From Prochlorococcus sp. AG-409-L14 (GTDB taxonomy: Bacteria; Cyanobacteriota; Cyanobacteriia; PCC-6307; Cyanobiaceae), in contig QCKF01000001.1 in assembly GCA_003215545.1 (NCBI GenBank), positions 124,001 through 188,000 of the forward strand: 64,000 nucleotides of DNA. Direction: 5' to 3'. Below the pieces are notes generated by a model. That model was not told the DNA's origin. It was given only the letters and a program-made list of their open reading frames with translations, and made no database searches. The position numbers and the translations under genes are program-made. Shown in pieces: positions 21,085 to 32,828 of this stretch (within the stretch, counting starts at the first letter, position 1; every line of letters starts with the position of its first letter).

Positions 21085-23160
21085 TCAGGAATTGCCCTGA
21101 TTCTTGGAGATGATGGCTTCAGCAACATTGCGAGGAACTTCCTCATAGTGGCTGAACTCCATTGAAAAGATACCCCGACCTTGGGTCATTGATCGGAGCT
21201 GAGTGGCATAGCCGAACATTTCAGCTAGAGGCACTTTGGATTGCACTTTAGACAATCCATCGTCTATTGACTGACCCTCTACCTGTCCTCTGCGTGAAGA
21301 AAGGTCACCAATAATAGAGCCTAAGAAATCCTCAGGCACTTCTACTTCAACTTTCATCATTGGTTCAAGAAGTACTGGACTGCATTTCTTGACTCCATCT
21401 TTGAAAGCCATTGACCCAGCAATCTTAAAGGCCATTTCTGATGAGTCGACATCATGAAAAGAGCCATCGATCATTGTTACCTTGACATCAATTAAGGGAT
21501 AACCAGCTATTACACCAGATTCACAAGTCTCTTTCATACCTGACTCAGCGGGGCCTATGTATTCCTTGGGGACTACCCCTCCAACAATTTTATTTATGAA
21601 TTCAAAACCGGAGCCAGGTTCACCTGGTTCCATTTCAATAACTACATGACCATATTGCCCTTTACCTCCAGTCTGTCTTGCAAATTTCCCCTCACCCTTG
21701 GAACTAGCTCTGATTGTTTCTCGATAAGAAACCTGGGGCGCACCAATATTGGCTTCAACTTTGAATTCGCGAAGCATCCTGTCAACAAGAATTTCTAAAT
21801 GCAATTCCCCCATCCCAGCAATCACAGTCTGGCTAGTCTCTGGATCTGTACTGACTCTGAAGGTAGGATCTTCTTCAGCCAATGAAAGTAATGCCTTAGA
21901 AAGCTTCTCCATATCACCTTTAGTTTTGGGCTCGACAGCCACAGAAATCACTGGTTCTGGTATATAAAGCGTCTCAAGAACTATTGGCTCATCTGTTGTA
22001 CAAAGCGTATCGCCTGTAGTTGTGTTTTTAAGACCAAGAACTGCCCCCAAATCTCCTGCTCGAAGCTCATCCACCTCTTCACGATCATCTGCTTTTAAAA
22101 CAATCAGGCGTGAGATCCTCTCCTTTTTGTCTTTAGTGGAATTAAGTACATAACTGCCTTTAGAAAGAACACCTGAATACATCCTCACAAAAGTCAACTT
22201 TCCATAAGGGTCAGCCATAACTTTGAAAGCCAATGCACTAAAAGGAGCGCTGTCATCTGATGGCCGCAAAGCTTCTTCTCCACTAGGGAGGACCCCTTGA
22301 ATTGGAGGAACATCTACAGGAGCAGGTAAATAGTCAACCACTGCATCAAGCAACAATTGCACTCCTTTATTTTTAAATGCAGATCCACAAAGCATTGGCA
22401 CAAGACCATGCTTAAGGACCCCTTCTCTAATTCCTGCTTCTAATTGATCTTGGGTAAGTTCTCCTGTCTCAAGAAAAACCTCAATAAGCTTTTCATCTGT
22501 TTCTGCTATTGACTCCATCAATTTAGCTCTCCACTCTTCTGCCAATTCAGCCATATCAGATGGAATCTCAGTCTCCTGAATATCCTTGCCCAAGTCATCT
22601 TTATATATATAAGCCTTATTTTTGACTAGGTCTACAATTCCCTTCAAATCATTTTCTGCTCCAATAGGTAATTGAATAGGAACAGCATTTGCTTTTAATC
22701 GATCTTTGATTTGGCCATGAACTTTTAAGAAGTCAGCACCAGTTCTATCCATCTTATTTACAAAAACCATCCTTGGGACGGAATATCGGTCTGCTTGCCT
22801 CCAGACAGTTTCTGATTGAGGCTGAACTCCACCAACTGCACAAAAGACCGCAATCACTCCATCAAGGACTCTCATAGAGCGTTCAACTTCAATTGTGAAG
22901 TCAACGTGTCCTGGAGTATCAATGATATTTATTCGATGGTCCTGCCAAGTGGTTGAAATAGCAGCAGCAGTAATAGTTATTCCTCGTTCACGTTCTTGAG
23001 CCATCCAATCGGTGACCGCAGCACCATCATGGACCTCACCCATTTTGTGGACTACACCTGAGTAGAAAAGGATCCTCTCAGTACAAGTTGTTTTACCAGC
23101 GTCAATATGGGCAGCGATACCGATATTTCTGACGCGTTCCAGAGGGAAAGCACGAGCCAC
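21085..23160 (-). CDS. fusA: Elongation factor G
   Basis: [35 protein letters not shown]. Confidence 0.98.
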   Translation of the reverse strand: MARAFPLERVRNIGIAAHIDAGKTTCTERILFYSGVVHKMGEVHDGAAVTDWMAQERERGITITAAAISTTWQDHRINIIDTPGHVDFTIEVERSMRVLDGVIAVFCAVGGVQPQSETVWRQADRYSVPRMVFVNKMDRTGADFLKVHGQIKDRLKANAVPIQLPIGAENDLKGIVDLVKNKAYIYKDDLGKDIQETEIPSDMAELAEEWRAKLMESIAETDEKLIEVFLETGELTQDQLEAGIREGVLKHGLVPMLCGSAFKNKGVQLLLDAVVDYLPAPVDVPPIQGVLPSGEEALRPSDDSAPFSALAFKVMADPYGKLTFVRMYSGVLSKGSYVLNSTKDKKERISRLIVLKADDREEVDELRAGDLGAVLGLKNTTTGDTLCTTDEPIVLETLYIPEPVISVAVEPKTKGDMEKLSKALLSLAEEDPTFRVSTDPETSQTVIAGMGELHLEILVDRMLREFKVEANIGAPQVSYRETIRASSKGEGKFARQTGGKGQYGHVVIEMEPGEPGSGFEFINKIVGGVVPKEYIGPAESGMKETCESGVIAGYPLIDVKVTMIDGSFHDVDSSEMAFKIAGSMAFKDGVKKCSPVLLEPMMKVEVEVPEDFLGSIIGDLSSRRGQVEGQSIDDGLSKVQSKVPLAEMFGYATQLRSMTQGRGIFSMEFSHYEEVPRNVAEAIISKNQGNS

Positions 23161-23249
23161 AGGAAACTCTCCGAGGTTTGGCGTTAAAAGGCGGGTGTGA
23201 CTCTACAGGTCAGCCTTACCAAAGAGAAACTGTAGAGAACAGAAATAAA

Positions 23250-23720
23250 TCAATATCTGTAATGTGCAAATGCTTTATTCGCTTCAGCCATTTTATGTGT
23301 CTCCTCTCTCTTACGTACTGCACTACCTGCTTCATTAGCAGCATCCATAAGCTCACCAGCTAGTTTCTGAGCCATACTTCGCCCGTTTCTTGCTCTAGAA
23401 AAATTAACTAACCAGCGAAGTGCCATCGCAGTTCCGCGTTCTTGACGAACTTCCATAGGAACCTGATAAGTAGCCCCACCAACCCTGCGAGCTCTAACTT
23501 CAACTAAAGGTGTTGCGTTCTTTACAGCTGTCTCAAACAACTCAATAGGATCATTACCTGTACGTTCATTAATCAAACCAAATGCCTGAGCCAATATCCT
23601 CTGCGCAGTTGACTTCTTTCCATGTTTCATAAGTCTGGCGACCATCATTGTTGCCAAACGATTATTGAACTGAGGGTCAGGAAGAACTGGACGTTTTTCT
23701 GCTGCGTTTCTACGAGACAT
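23250..23720 (-). CDS. rpsG: 30S ribosomal protein S7
   Basis: [22 protein letters not shown]. Confidence 0.98.
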   Translation of the reverse strand: MSRRNAAEKRPVLPDPQFNNRLATMMVARLMKHGKKSTAQRILAQAFGLINERTGNDPIELFETAVKNATPLVEVRARRVGGATYQVPMEVRQERGTAMALRWLVNFSRARNGRSMAQKLAGELMDAANEAGSAVRKREETHKMAEANKAFAHYRY

Positions 23721-23788
23721 AAAAATTTAGGAAATTTGTTTTGAAGTAATGCTTAAGAAGTTGGCGATGGGAGCAGTTTTAAAGCCAA

Positions 23789-24163
23789 TTACTCCTTAGG
23801 TGATTTCGCTCCATATTTAGAGCGAGCTTGCCTACGGTCCTTAACACCAGCAGTATCAAGAGTACCCCTAATTATGTGATATCGGACTCCTGGAAGATCC
23901 TTTACTCTTCCGCCTCTAAGCAATACGACCGAGTGCTCTTGAAGGTTGTGACCAATGCCTGGGATATAGGCAGTAACTTCGAAGCCTGAAGTCAAACGAA
24001 CACGAGCCACCTTACGCAAAGCTGAGTTTGGTTTTTTTGGGGTAGAGGTATAGACACGAGTGCATACCCCTCTGCGCTCAGGGCAAGCCCTTAATGCGGG
24101 AGATTTTGTTTTACGAGTGAGCTGCTGGCGCTCGGTCCGAATTAGCTGTTGAATGGTTGGCAT
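23789..24163 (-). CDS. rpsL: 30S ribosomal protein S12
   Basis: [39 protein letters not shown]. Confidence 0.98.
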   Translation of the reverse strand: MPTIQQLIRTERQQLTRKTKSPALRACPERRGVCTRVYTSTPKKPNSALRKVARVRLTSGFEVTAYIPGIGHNLQEHSVVLLRGGRVKDLPGVRYHIIRGTLDTAGVKDRRQARSKYGAKSPKE

Positions 24164-24521
24164 CGACGATATGAATGTGGCCAGTAACCTGACCTAATTA
24201 CCACAAACAAATAGATTAACTGTTCGCCTGTCCAGATTCAGAATTCATCTTAAAATGTACTTGGAGTTCAACAAACTTAAGAAGCTTGGGTTTTTCATTT
24301 AGCAAAAAGTCAGTAAAAATGCTGATGGCTTAAATCCAATTTATAAAAAGAACAAAAATGCCTTGATCGATTTACCCCCACCAAAACTGTTTCAAAACAC
24401 CCATCAAACCAACAAAGAGTTGATATCCCAATTGATTTCAAGACTCATCCATCATTACGATCTTGTCTTGCCATCCCTTTATTTTGATTCGCTTGGGACA
24501 AGCAAAAGTTAGGTTGAATAT

Positions 24522-27500
24522 ATGCCCCAAATATCCTCTAGTCCTAACTGGCCTTACTGCGACAGCAAAGCTCCTTCTGCAGTAGCAGGTGAGAAAGATG
24601 CCTGTGGCGTGGGATTTCTAGCCCAAATAGATGGAGAAGCCAGTCATTGGTTACTTCAACAGGCACTGCGTGGATTGAATTGCATGGAACATAGAGGAGG
24701 CTGTGGAGGAGATAGTGATTCTGGGGATGGAGCAGGTTTGCTATGCGAAATCCCCTGGGATTTCTTCAAACAAGTTTGGCAAGTTGCCAAGGAGAGTTCC
24801 GAGTCTTCTTCTGGACTTGGAATGTTTTTTATGCCGAATGAGCCTGAGAAAAGAACCAATGCGAAGAAATTTTGTGAAGAAGAAGCAAAAGCTCTAGGGT
24901 TGCAATCAAAAGGCTGGAGAGAAGTCCCAGTAAATGCTTTAGTCCTTGGACCACTCGCCAAGGAAACTGCACCATTTATTGAGCAATGGCTCGTCGAAGG
25001 GTCTCAAAATGACAATGATCTAGAGAATATTCTCTTTCGTCTTAGAAGGCGTATAGGTCGACGAGCAAGACAAGCATGGGGGCAAAATGCAAAAGATCTC
25101 TATATAGCATCACTTAGCAATAGAACAATTGTTTATAAAGGAATGGTTAGATCAGAGGTTCTATCTGCTTTCTATGAAGACCTAAATGATTGCAGATTTA
25201 AAATCTCCTTTGCTGTTTATCACCGAAGATTTAGTACCAATACACTGCCTCGCTGGCCATTAGCTCAACCAATGAGACTTTTAGGCCATAATGGAGAAAT
25301 AAACACTTTGCTTGGCAATCTAAACTGGGCAAAAGCAGCAGAAGTTAACCTAACTGAAGTCTGGGGTGACTCAGCAAACGATTTAACGCCAATAGTTAAT
25401 AAAGATTTTAGTGATTCAGCTAATTTAGATGCAACACTTGAACTCCTTGTTAGAAGCGGGCGCCCTATAACTGACAGTCTTCTCACACTTGTACCAGAAG
25501 CATTTAGAAATCAACCAGAATTAACTGATAAAACTGCAATAAAAGCTTTTTATGAATATTCAGCATGTACCCAAGAGCCATGGGATGGTCCAGCATTACT
25601 TGTTTTCTCTGATGGCATATATACAGGTGCAAGTCTTGACAGAAATGGATTACGGCCTGCTCGGTATTGCATTACTGAAGACAACTTTGTAATCATGGGT
25701 TCAGAAACAGGTGTGGTCGATCTTAAAGACAAAGTTGTTATTGAAAAAGGCAGATTAGGCCCAGGGCAGATGTTAGCTGTAGATCTAAAAAAACATAGAT
25801 TACTTCGCAATTGGGATGTAAAAAAAGAAGTAGCTAATCGTTACGACTATGAAATTTGGCTTCAAAATAATAGGAAAAATATACTCAATCAACCTTGGCT
25901 TCAAGAAAAACAATTAGATAGCGCTGAGCTGTTACAACAACAAACTGCATTTGGCTTTTCAGCAGAAGACTTTGACTTGATTATTGACGCGATGGCAGGA
26001 GTAGGTAAAGAGCCTACTTATTGCATGGGTGATGATATTCCACTTGCAATTCTTTCTAGCAAGCCCCACATACTTTATAACTATTTTAAACAACGTTTTG
26101 CACAAGTAACCAATCCTCCTATAGATCCTTTAAGAGAAAAGCTTGTAATGAGCCTAGAAATGTACCTAGGTAAACGTGGCTCAGCACTAAAACCTAATGC
26201 AAATGCAGCTTCTGTTATCCACCTGGAAACTCCTATCCTAAATGAAGCTGAAGTTGAGTCTTTAAAAACTGAGAACTTAGCTACAAAAGTCCTATATACT
26301 TTATTTAATAGCAATCAAGGTCCAGATGGACTGAAAAGTCAACTAAAACAACTTTGCCTGAATGCGGAGGATGCTGTTCTAAAAGGAAAAGAAATTTTAA
26401 TTCTTTCTGACAAAGGTGTAAATTCTCAAAATACATATATCCCACCCTTACTAGCAGTAGGTGCAGTTCATCACCATTTACTTCAAAAGGGTTTGCGCTT
26501 AAACGCATCAATAGTTGTAGAAACTGCTCAATGCTGGAGTACACACCATCTAGCCTGCTTAATTGGATATGGTGCAAGCGCAATATGCCCTTGGCTTACC
26601 TTAGAAACAACAAGACATTGGTGGAATAGTCCTAGAACACAAAAGCTAATTCAAAGTGGGAAACTCCCAGAGCTAAGTATAGATAAAGCTCAAGACAACT
26701 TGAAAAAAGCTCTTGAAGATGGGCTTAGAAAAATATTATCTAAAATAGGAATCTCACTTTTAGCTAGTTATCATGGAGCACAAATTTTCGAAGCAATTGG
26801 CCTTGGTGCTGACTTGATTGAAACAGCTTTCAAAGGAACTACGAGTCGGATCGCTGGCTTAACTCTTAATGAATTAGCAAATGAGACAGAAACTTTTCAT
26901 GCCAAAGCATTCCCTGAAGTAAATAGAAACAAGCTGGAATTTGTAGGATTTGTTCAATATAGAAGTGGTGGCGAATATCATCTAAATACTCCTGAAATGT
27001 CAAAAATCCTTCATGCGGCAGTAAAAGAAGGGCCTGAGTACAATCACTTCAAAATATATCAAAACCTTCTAGAAAATAGGCCTCCAACTGCTCTTCGTGA
27101 TCTATTAACTTTCAATCCATTAAAAGAACCGATACCTATAGAAGAAGTTGAAAGTATAGAAGAAATATGCAAGCGTTTCTGCACTGGCGGAATGAGCCTT
27201 GGCGCTTTATCAAGAGAGGCCCATGAAGTACTTGCCATTGCAATGAATCGAATAGGTGGCAAAAGCAATAGTGGAGAAGGTGGAGAAGATCCTGCACGTT
27301 TTAAAATTCTTAAAGATGTCAATCAAGATGGGCTTTCACAGACTCTCCCAACCATTAAAGGGCTGAGGAATGGCGATACAGCATGTTCTGCAATTAAACA
27401 AATTGCATCAGGGAGATTTGGAGTAACCCCTGAATACATCAGAAGTGGGAAGCAGCTAGAGATCAAAGTTGCACAAGGTGCAAAGCCAGGAGAAGGGGGA

Positions 27501-29108
27501 CAACTTCCTGGTCCAAAAGTTGATAATTACATAGCAAAATTAAGGCATAGCAAGCCAGGTGTTGCACTTATTTCTCCACCACCTCATCACGATATCTATT
27601 CAATAGAAGATTTAGCTCAACTTATCCATGATCTACATCAAGTACATCCAACTGCAAAAGTAAGTGTGAAGTTAGTAGCAGAGATAGGAATAGGCACAAT
27701 TGCAGCTGGTGTAGCCAAGGCAAATGCAGATGTAATACAGATCTCGGGACATGATGGAGGAACAGGTGCCTCTCCATTGAGCTCCATTAAACATGCTGGA
27801 TGTCCTTGGGAACTTGGACTCAGTGAAGTCCATCGATCACTACTTGAGAATGGCCTCCGTGATCGGGTTTTATTGCGAACTGATGGAGGACTAAAAACAG
27901 GCTGGGATGTTGTTATAGCAGCGTTGCTAGGCGCAGAGGAATATGGATTTGGTTCAGTTGCAATGATTGCAGAAGGGTGCATCATGGCCAGGGTATGTCA
28001 TACAAATAAATGCCCTGTAGGTGTGGCAACTCAACAAGAAGCATTGCGAAAGCGCTTCCCAGGCATTCCTGAACATGTTGTGAACTTCTTTTTATTTATC
28101 GCTAACGAAGTAAGACAAATTATGAGCGAACTTGGAATCGCTAAACTACAAGATTTAATTGGCAAGACATACCTTCTAAAGCAGAGAGAAATAAATCTTG
28201 CAAAGACAAAATCAATCGATCTTTCTTCTTTACTACAACCAATTAAAGAATCAGATGATACTTCTTGGCTTTTACACAATAAAGATGCGCATTCAAATGG
28301 AAATATTTTGGAAGACGAACTTCTCCAGAATGAGACACTAGTCCACGCAATAAATAATCATGGATTTAGCTCGATGAAAGTTTCAATTAATAATACTGAT
28401 AGAAGCGTTTGTGCTCGACTGGCTGGTGAGATAGCCCACCGATATGGGAATAAAGGGTTCCAAGGAAATATTGAACTTATATTCAATGGGGCTGCTGGAC
28501 AAAGCTTCGGAGCGTTCTTACTCCAAGGTATGCACATAAGGTTAATTGGTGAAGCAAATGACTATGTCGGCAAAGGAATGAATGGTGGCGAAATAATTCT
28601 TGTACCTCCAAATATTGATAACAATTCAGGCAATCAAGTCATTCTTGGCAATACATGCCTTTACGGAGCAACAGGTGGCAAATTTTTTGCTCTTGGCAAA
28701 GCAGGCGAACGCTTTGCCGTTAGGAATAGTGGCGCAGATGCAGTTTTAGAAGGAGCAGGAGATCATTGTTGTGAATATATGACTGGAGGCACTGTGGTCT
28801 TATTGGGATCAACTGGTAGAAATATTGGTGCGGGAATGACTGGAGGATTGGCCTTCCTTCTTGACGAAAATGAAGACGTTTTTGAAAAAGTCAACAAAGA
28901 GATAGTTACTATCCACCCACTAACAACTGTCGAGGGAGAAAAAATCCTTAAACCTCTAATAGATGCTCATTTCCAGCAGACTAAAAGTGTCAAAGCAAAA
29001 GAGATCCTTAATCATTGGGAATCTTGGAGAGGGAAATTCAAAGTTCTTGTTCCTCCCAGCGAAAAAGAGAAAGTAGGGTTAATAGAAAAGCAAGAAATCA
29101 AAATCTAA
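24522..29108 (+). CDS. glsF: Ferredoxin-dependent glutamate synthase
   Basis: 1528 aa; KDACGVGFLAQ N-terminal nucleophile, FMN/3Fe-4S region CHTNKCPVGVATQ. Confidence 0.96.
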   Translation: MPQISSSPNWPYCDSKAPSAVAGEKDACGVGFLAQIDGEASHWLLQQALRGLNCMEHRGGCGGDSDSGDGAGLLCEIPWDFFKQVWQVAKESSESSSGLGMFFMPNEPEKRTNAKKFCEEEAKALGLQSKGWREVPVNALVLGPLAKETAPFIEQWLVEGSQNDNDLENILFRLRRRIGRRARQAWGQNAKDLYIASLSNRTIVYKGMVRSEVLSAFYEDLNDCRFKISFAVYHRRFSTNTLPRWPLAQPMRLLGHNGEINTLLGNLNWAKAAEVNLTEVWGDSANDLTPIVNKDFSDSANLDATLELLVRSGRPITDSLLTLVPEAFRNQPELTDKTAIKAFYEYSACTQEPWDGPALLVFSDGIYTGASLDRNGLRPARYCITEDNFVIMGSETGVVDLKDKVVIEKGRLGPGQMLAVDLKKHRLLRNWDVKKEVANRYDYEIWLQNNRKNILNQPWLQEKQLDSAELLQQQTAFGFSAEDFDLIIDAMAGVGKEPTYCMGDDIPLAILSSKPHILYNYFKQRFAQVTNPPIDPLREKLVMSLEMYLGKRGSALKPNANAASVIHLETPILNEAEVESLKTENLATKVLYTLFNSNQGPDGLKSQLKQLCLNAEDAVLKGKEILILSDKGVNSQNTYIPPLLAVGAVHHHLLQKGLRLNASIVVETAQCWSTHHLACLIGYGASAICPWLTLETTRHWWNSPRTQKLIQSGKLPELSIDKAQDNLKKALEDGLRKILSKIGISLLASYHGAQIFEAIGLGADLIETAFKGTTSRIAGLTLNELANETETFHAKAFPEVNRNKLEFVGFVQYRSGGEYHLNTPEMSKILHAAVKEGPEYNHFKIYQNLLENRPPTALRDLLTFNPLKEPIPIEEVESIEEICKRFCTGGMSLGALSREAHEVLAIAMNRIGGKSNSGEGGEDPARFKILKDVNQDGLSQTLPTIKGLRNGDTACSAIKQIASGRFGVTPEYIRSGKQLEIKVAQGAKPGEGGQLPGPKVDNYIAKLRHSKPGVALISPPPHHDIYSIEDLAQLIHDLHQVHPTAKVSVKLVAEIGIGTIAAGVAKANADVIQISGHDGGTGASPLSSIKHAGCPWELGLSEVHRSLLENGLRDRVLLRTDGGLKTGWDVVIAALLGAEEYGFGSVAMIAEGCIMARVCHTNKCPVGVATQQEALRKRFPGIPEHVVNFFLFIANEVRQIMSELGIAKLQDLIGKTYLLKQREINLAKTKSIDLSSLLQPIKESDDTSWLLHNKDAHSNGNILEDELLQNETLVHAINNHGFSSMKVSINNTDRSVCARLAGEIAHRYGNKGFQGNIELIFNGAAGQSFGAFLLQGMHIRLIGEANDYVGKGMNGGEIILVPPNIDNNSGNQVILGNTCLYGATGGKFFALGKAGERFAVRNSGADAVLEGAGDHCCEYMTGGTVVLLGSTGRNIGAGMTGGLAFLLDENEDVFEKVNKEIVTIHPLTTVEGEKILKPLIDAHFQQTKSVKAKEILNHWESWRGKFKVLVPPSEKEKVGLIEKQEIKI

Positions 29109-29109
29109 A

Positions 29110-29418
29110 ATGCCTTATTTTATAAAAACAGAGAAATTTAATAATAATGCAGAAAAGCTACTTCCAAAAATCCGAAAGCAATATCTCATGGAACACAAGA
29201 AATGGGTTAAAAGCTTAGAATCTAAAGGTATATTTATTTCAAGTGGCTATTTAGTAGATGCAAATCAAAAGCCTGGAGGTGGAGGCCTACTGATATTTAA
29301 AGCTGAATCATATGATGCTGCAATTATTCTAATAAGAGAGGACCCAATGATAACGAATAAATTAGTAGAATGGGACCTTAAAGAATGGGTTCATGTAACA
29401 GGAGGAATATTAAACTGA
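29110..29418 (+). CDS. YCII-related domain protein
   Basis: 102 aa; GYLVDANQKPGGGGLLIFKAESYDAAIILIREDPMI; 1 nt after glsF stop. Confidence 0.8.
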   Translation: MPYFIKTEKFNNNAEKLLPKIRKQYLMEHKKWVKSLESKGIFISSGYLVDANQKPGGGGLLIFKAESYDAAIILIREDPMITNKLVEWDLKEWVHVTGGILN

Positions 29419-29420
29419 AG

Positions 29421-30290
29421 TTATCTTGGATAAGTTTTCATCAGTTTTTTAACCTCGCCTGCATGGTAACTACTACGAGTCAAAGGGGAGCTGACAACTT
29501 GTAAAAACCCCATTTGAGACTCACCCATATCTCTATAAAAGTCAAACTTTTTAGGAGTAACAAATCTATCTACAGGGAGATGCTTAGGTCCTGGTGACAA
29601 ATATTGACCAATAGTAATTATATCTACATTGTTATCTTTTAAATCAGACATGACTTCTAAAACCTCTTGATCAGTCTCACCAAGTCCAACCATTAATCCA
29701 GATTTTGTATAAATTTTTCCCCATCCTTCTCTGACTCTACGAAGTAATTCTAAAGAACGTTTATAGATAGCTTGAGGCCGTACTTTTCTGTAAAGCCTAG
29801 GCACTGTCTCAATATTGTGATTAAGGACATTAGGCAAAGCATCGAGTACAAGAGAAAGTGCATCCCAGTTTCCACAAAAATCAGGGATTAATAGCTCAAT
29901 GGTGGTTTTTGGGGATCTATCTCGAACTGCATTAATACAAGAAACAAAATGACTTGCTCCACCATCCTGAAGATCATCTCTATTCACCGAAGTAATAACA
30001 ACATGCAATAGTCCCAACCTTGACACTGCCTCCCCTAAGCGATCAGGCTCAGTGGGATCTAAAGGCCTAACACTTCTATCAAAATCAATATCGCAATAAG
30101 GGCAACTACGTGTACATGCAGGTCCCATTATTAAAAATGTTGCTGTCCCACCTGCAAAGCATTCGCCAATATTTGGGCAACTAGCTTCTTGGCAAACTGT
30201 GTTTAGTTTTAAATCTGACAAAAGCTCAGACACAACACCAACCCTTTCCTGCTGTGGAGCTTTAACACGTAACCAACTTGGCTTAAGCAA
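29421..30290 (-). CDS. lipA: Lipoyl synthase
   Basis: [36 protein letters not shown]. Confidence 0.96.
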   Translation of the reverse strand: MLKPSWLRVKAPQQERVGVVSELLSDLKLNTVCQEASCPNIGECFAGGTATFLIMGPACTRSCPYCDIDFDRSVRPLDPTEPDRLGEAVSRLGLLHVVITSVNRDDLQDGGASHFVSCINAVRDRSPKTTIELLIPDFCGNWDALSLVLDALPNVLNHNIETVPRLYRKVRPQAIYKRSLELLRRVREGWGKIYTKSGLMVGLGETDQEVLEVMSDLKDNNVDIITIGQYLSPGPKHLPVDRFVTPKKFDFYRDMGESQMGFLQVVSSPLTRSSYHAGEVKKLMKTYPR

Positions 30291-30372
30291 AACTTTTCAG
30301 CTAATGGAAGAACTTTAGGAAGCCTTGCTCTATATAACTTTCTTTCAGAAACATCTCCTAAAGTTAAAAAGC

Positions 30373-30445
30373 GGGATGTAGCGCAGTTTGGGAGCGCACT
30401 TCGTTCGGGACGAAGGGGCCGCAGGTTCGAATCCTGTCATCCCGA
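30373..30445 (+). tRNA. tRNA-Pro (CGG)
   Basis: cgggatg/catcccg acceptor, anticodon loop ttCGGga, T-arm ggttcgaatcc. Confidence 0.95.
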
Positions 30446-30478
30446 CTAGAAATACCTCAAAGAAACTTCCATAAACCA

Positions 30479-32302
30479 TCAATAACCTCGAGGGGTTAAG
30501 AACCATCCTTCTTTATGAGTACTAGTATTATTTCCAATAATTAAAATAGTAAACATGTCTACTTCGTTAATTGGTATGGATTCCAAAGTATGCATCTGTA
30601 CCTGTTCCTGAGGTCTACCAATCTGGCGTGCTAAAACCACAGGAGTTGATCCAGGTCGATAATCAAGTAATACCGAGATAGCCTCTTTTAATTGCCAATC
30701 TCTCTTCTTTGATTGTGGGTTATATAAGCCAATTACGAAATCACCCATCGCTGCACCTATTAGCCTTTCTTTAATTCTGGTCCATGAAATCATTCGATCA
30801 CTAAGGCTAATCGTGCAAAAGTCATGCATAAGAGGAGCCCCAATTCGACTGGCCGCCATTTGCAAGGCAGAAACTCCTGGATGAACTTGAAACAAAGGGC
30901 GATCATTCTTAGGCTTTTCAAGGAGAAGTTCTAGAGCAAGTCCAGCCATGCCATATATACCGCTATCACCTGAAGAGATAAGAGCTACACGTATGCCTTG
31001 ACTTGCCAGTTCTAAAGCTTTTTCACATCTATCTTTTTCAAATGTCAACACTCCATCAATACGTGCTTGTCCAGAAGTTCTAAGTGGTTCTAAAAAGTCT
31101 AGATAATATTTATAGCCAATCCATATGGCACTGCGAGCCAGAGCTTGTTTTGCATCATGAGTCAAATAAGCCAATTCACCTGGTCCACTTCCAATAAGGT
31201 GTAACTCACCTCTTTGTGGCGCAAAAGGTACTTTTGCTTCCGCAATTGCCACTGTTAATGCACCACTCTCAAAGCTATTTTTTGGATAAAAAATAGTCTT
31301 TCTAAGCACCAATTCACCTCCATTCCCTGCTGCTAGCAATGCCGAAGCTTCAGCAACAGAAGACGTATCCATCACTTTCTTCACCACTTCAGAAGGAGAA
31401 GGTACATCAACTTCATTCAAAGCATGAGGCTTAAAAAAGCGAATTAGCCAATTCTTTTTATTTAACAAAGTAATCAGTCCAGTCTCATCTGATTTCTTGT
31501 CAATGGTTGCAATACCTACTACAGCCTCCTCTGCCAAACCTGCTGCAATTAAGGCTTCTCCCAATGACCTTTCTATAAGAGAAAAACTTGTATTTCTCTC
31601 ACATCCAACTCCTATCCAAAGAGTTGGAGGGTGCCAGCAACAAACTTCCCTATTTAATTTAGATCCAACAAAAAGTGCTCCATCTGAATCACAAGAAACA
31701 TCTCCTCTATAAAAATAAAATGTTTTCTGAGCAGACAGAGTTTCTTGCCATAAGCAAGACCCAGTTTGCTGAAAACATTTCAAATGCAATCCTTGGGACT
31801 GCTTGAACATCAATTCATTCCACTTTTTAGCTTTGCTACAACGCTTCCAACCCCAAGCTTCTCCGAAGGTATCAATAAATAATCTATCTTGAGTTCTTGC
31901 ATCTCCTGTAAGGAAGGCCTTCCCTCCTAGGTCTTCTGCAATTTGTATAGCCAAATCTTCTGCTCCTGCCTGATGACCACCTAATAAAGGGATAAGATTT
32001 AACCCTTTTGCATCAATCACCAATACAGCTGGGTCAATGTTTTTCCCTTGCAAAAGCGGTGCAACAAGTCTTACTACTGCACCTACTGCACCTACAACCA
32101 AGAAAACAGAGTCACCATGCCAATACTTTTCAAAAATTTCGGTTGCAGAATCAACAATTAAATGCTCTGGCTTATTTGCAAGGGTTGAGGCTGCTCCAAC
32201 CGTAAGAGCAATCTTGTCGACATGATTACGGTCTTGAAGGTTTTGAATAATCGGCCAAGCACTCGAGGAGAGTCCTAAGGCAATTCGCTGAGCTAGATGC
32301 AA
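30479..32302 (-). CDS. cobJ: Fused CbiG / precorrin-3B C17-methyltransferase (CobJ/CbiH)
   Basis: N-terminal CbiG-like region (AAVVRLVAPLLQGKNIDPAVLVID-type), C-terminal methylase GELHLIGSGPGELAYLTHDAKQAL. Confidence 0.88.
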   Translation of the reverse strand: MHLAQRIALGLSSSAWPIIQNLQDRNHVDKIALTVGAASTLANKPEHLIVDSATEIFEKYWHGDSVFLVVGAVGAVVRLVAPLLQGKNIDPAVLVIDAKGLNLIPLLGGHQAGAEDLAIQIAEDLGGKAFLTGDARTQDRLFIDTFGEAWGWKRCSKAKKWNELMFKQSQGLHLKCFQQTGSCLWQETLSAQKTFYFYRGDVSCDSDGALFVGSKLNREVCCWHPPTLWIGVGCERNTSFSLIERSLGEALIAAGLAEEAVVGIATIDKKSDETGLITLLNKKNWLIRFFKPHALNEVDVPSPSEVVKKVMDTSSVAEASALLAAGNGGELVLRKTIFYPKNSFESGALTVAIAEAKVPFAPQRGELHLIGSGPGELAYLTHDAKQALARSAIWIGYKYYLDFLEPLRTSGQARIDGVLTFEKDRCEKALELASQGIRVALISSGDSGIYGMAGLALELLLEKPKNDRPLFQVHPGVSALQMAASRIGAPLMHDFCTISLSDRMISWTRIKERLIGAAMGDFVIGLYNPQSKKRDWQLKEAISVLLDYRPGSTPVVLARQIGRPQEQVQMHTLESIPINEVDMFTILIIGNNTSTHKEGWFLTPRGY

Positions 32303-32754
32303 GGCATAAATAATGCGAAGGAACGTTTTTAAGAAAGAATTCTGATCCTCTTGTCGTAGTTAGAACCTTCTATTAAAAAATACTCTGCTCATAAGCAATC
32401 TTGCAAAAAAAACTAAAAAGCTAGGGAACTTAAGAGTCAATCTGAACAATAAATGAGTGTTCAATTCTCTGAAAAGACATACTCGGGCGATACCTGGGAA
32501 AGTCACATATGAAATAACGTAACTTGCCATTGACAATTTCCACTTTTTAATCATTGGCAATAAAAGAAGGGTGTTGTGCTGCTGGATAGAACATTTGTTA
32601 CTTGCATCAGTAGTAACTGGCTCTCGGACTTATCATTTATATAGTTGGCCTTTAACTAGGTCCGCATAAGACCAATGTCAGCAATGGGCTAGTCCCAATG
32701 TAGGCATGGCTCAGGAGACCGATCAACCTACCAAAGTTGGCTTTATTCCTGAAA

Positions 32755-32828
32755 ACTTCCATACCTTCGGGTATGGCACATGGGTGGAAAACCACCTCGA
32801 TCCCTCCGATCCCTCGAGGAACCTCTCG
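32755..32828 (+). ncRNA. psaA leader RNA (cis-regulatory, psaA-motif-like hairpin array)
   Basis: ccatacc-TTCG-ggtatgg (32759-32776); gggtgg-aaaa-ccacct (32782-32797); cctcga..tcgagg (32795-32819) adjacent to the psaA start. Confidence 0.7.

Noticed and set aside
24164-24521. NtcA-box search upstream of glsF
   Set aside because: Only a spacing-mismatched GTA...TAC (gtaacctgacctaattac, N12) seen; does not meet GTA-N8-TAC.
32706-32828. In-frame 41-codon extension upstream of psaA ([13 protein letters not shown]...)
   Set aside because: Canonical PsaA begins MTISPPE at 32829, and this DNA is better explained as a hairpin-rich leader RNA; the opposite strand is also open here, so openness is not informative.
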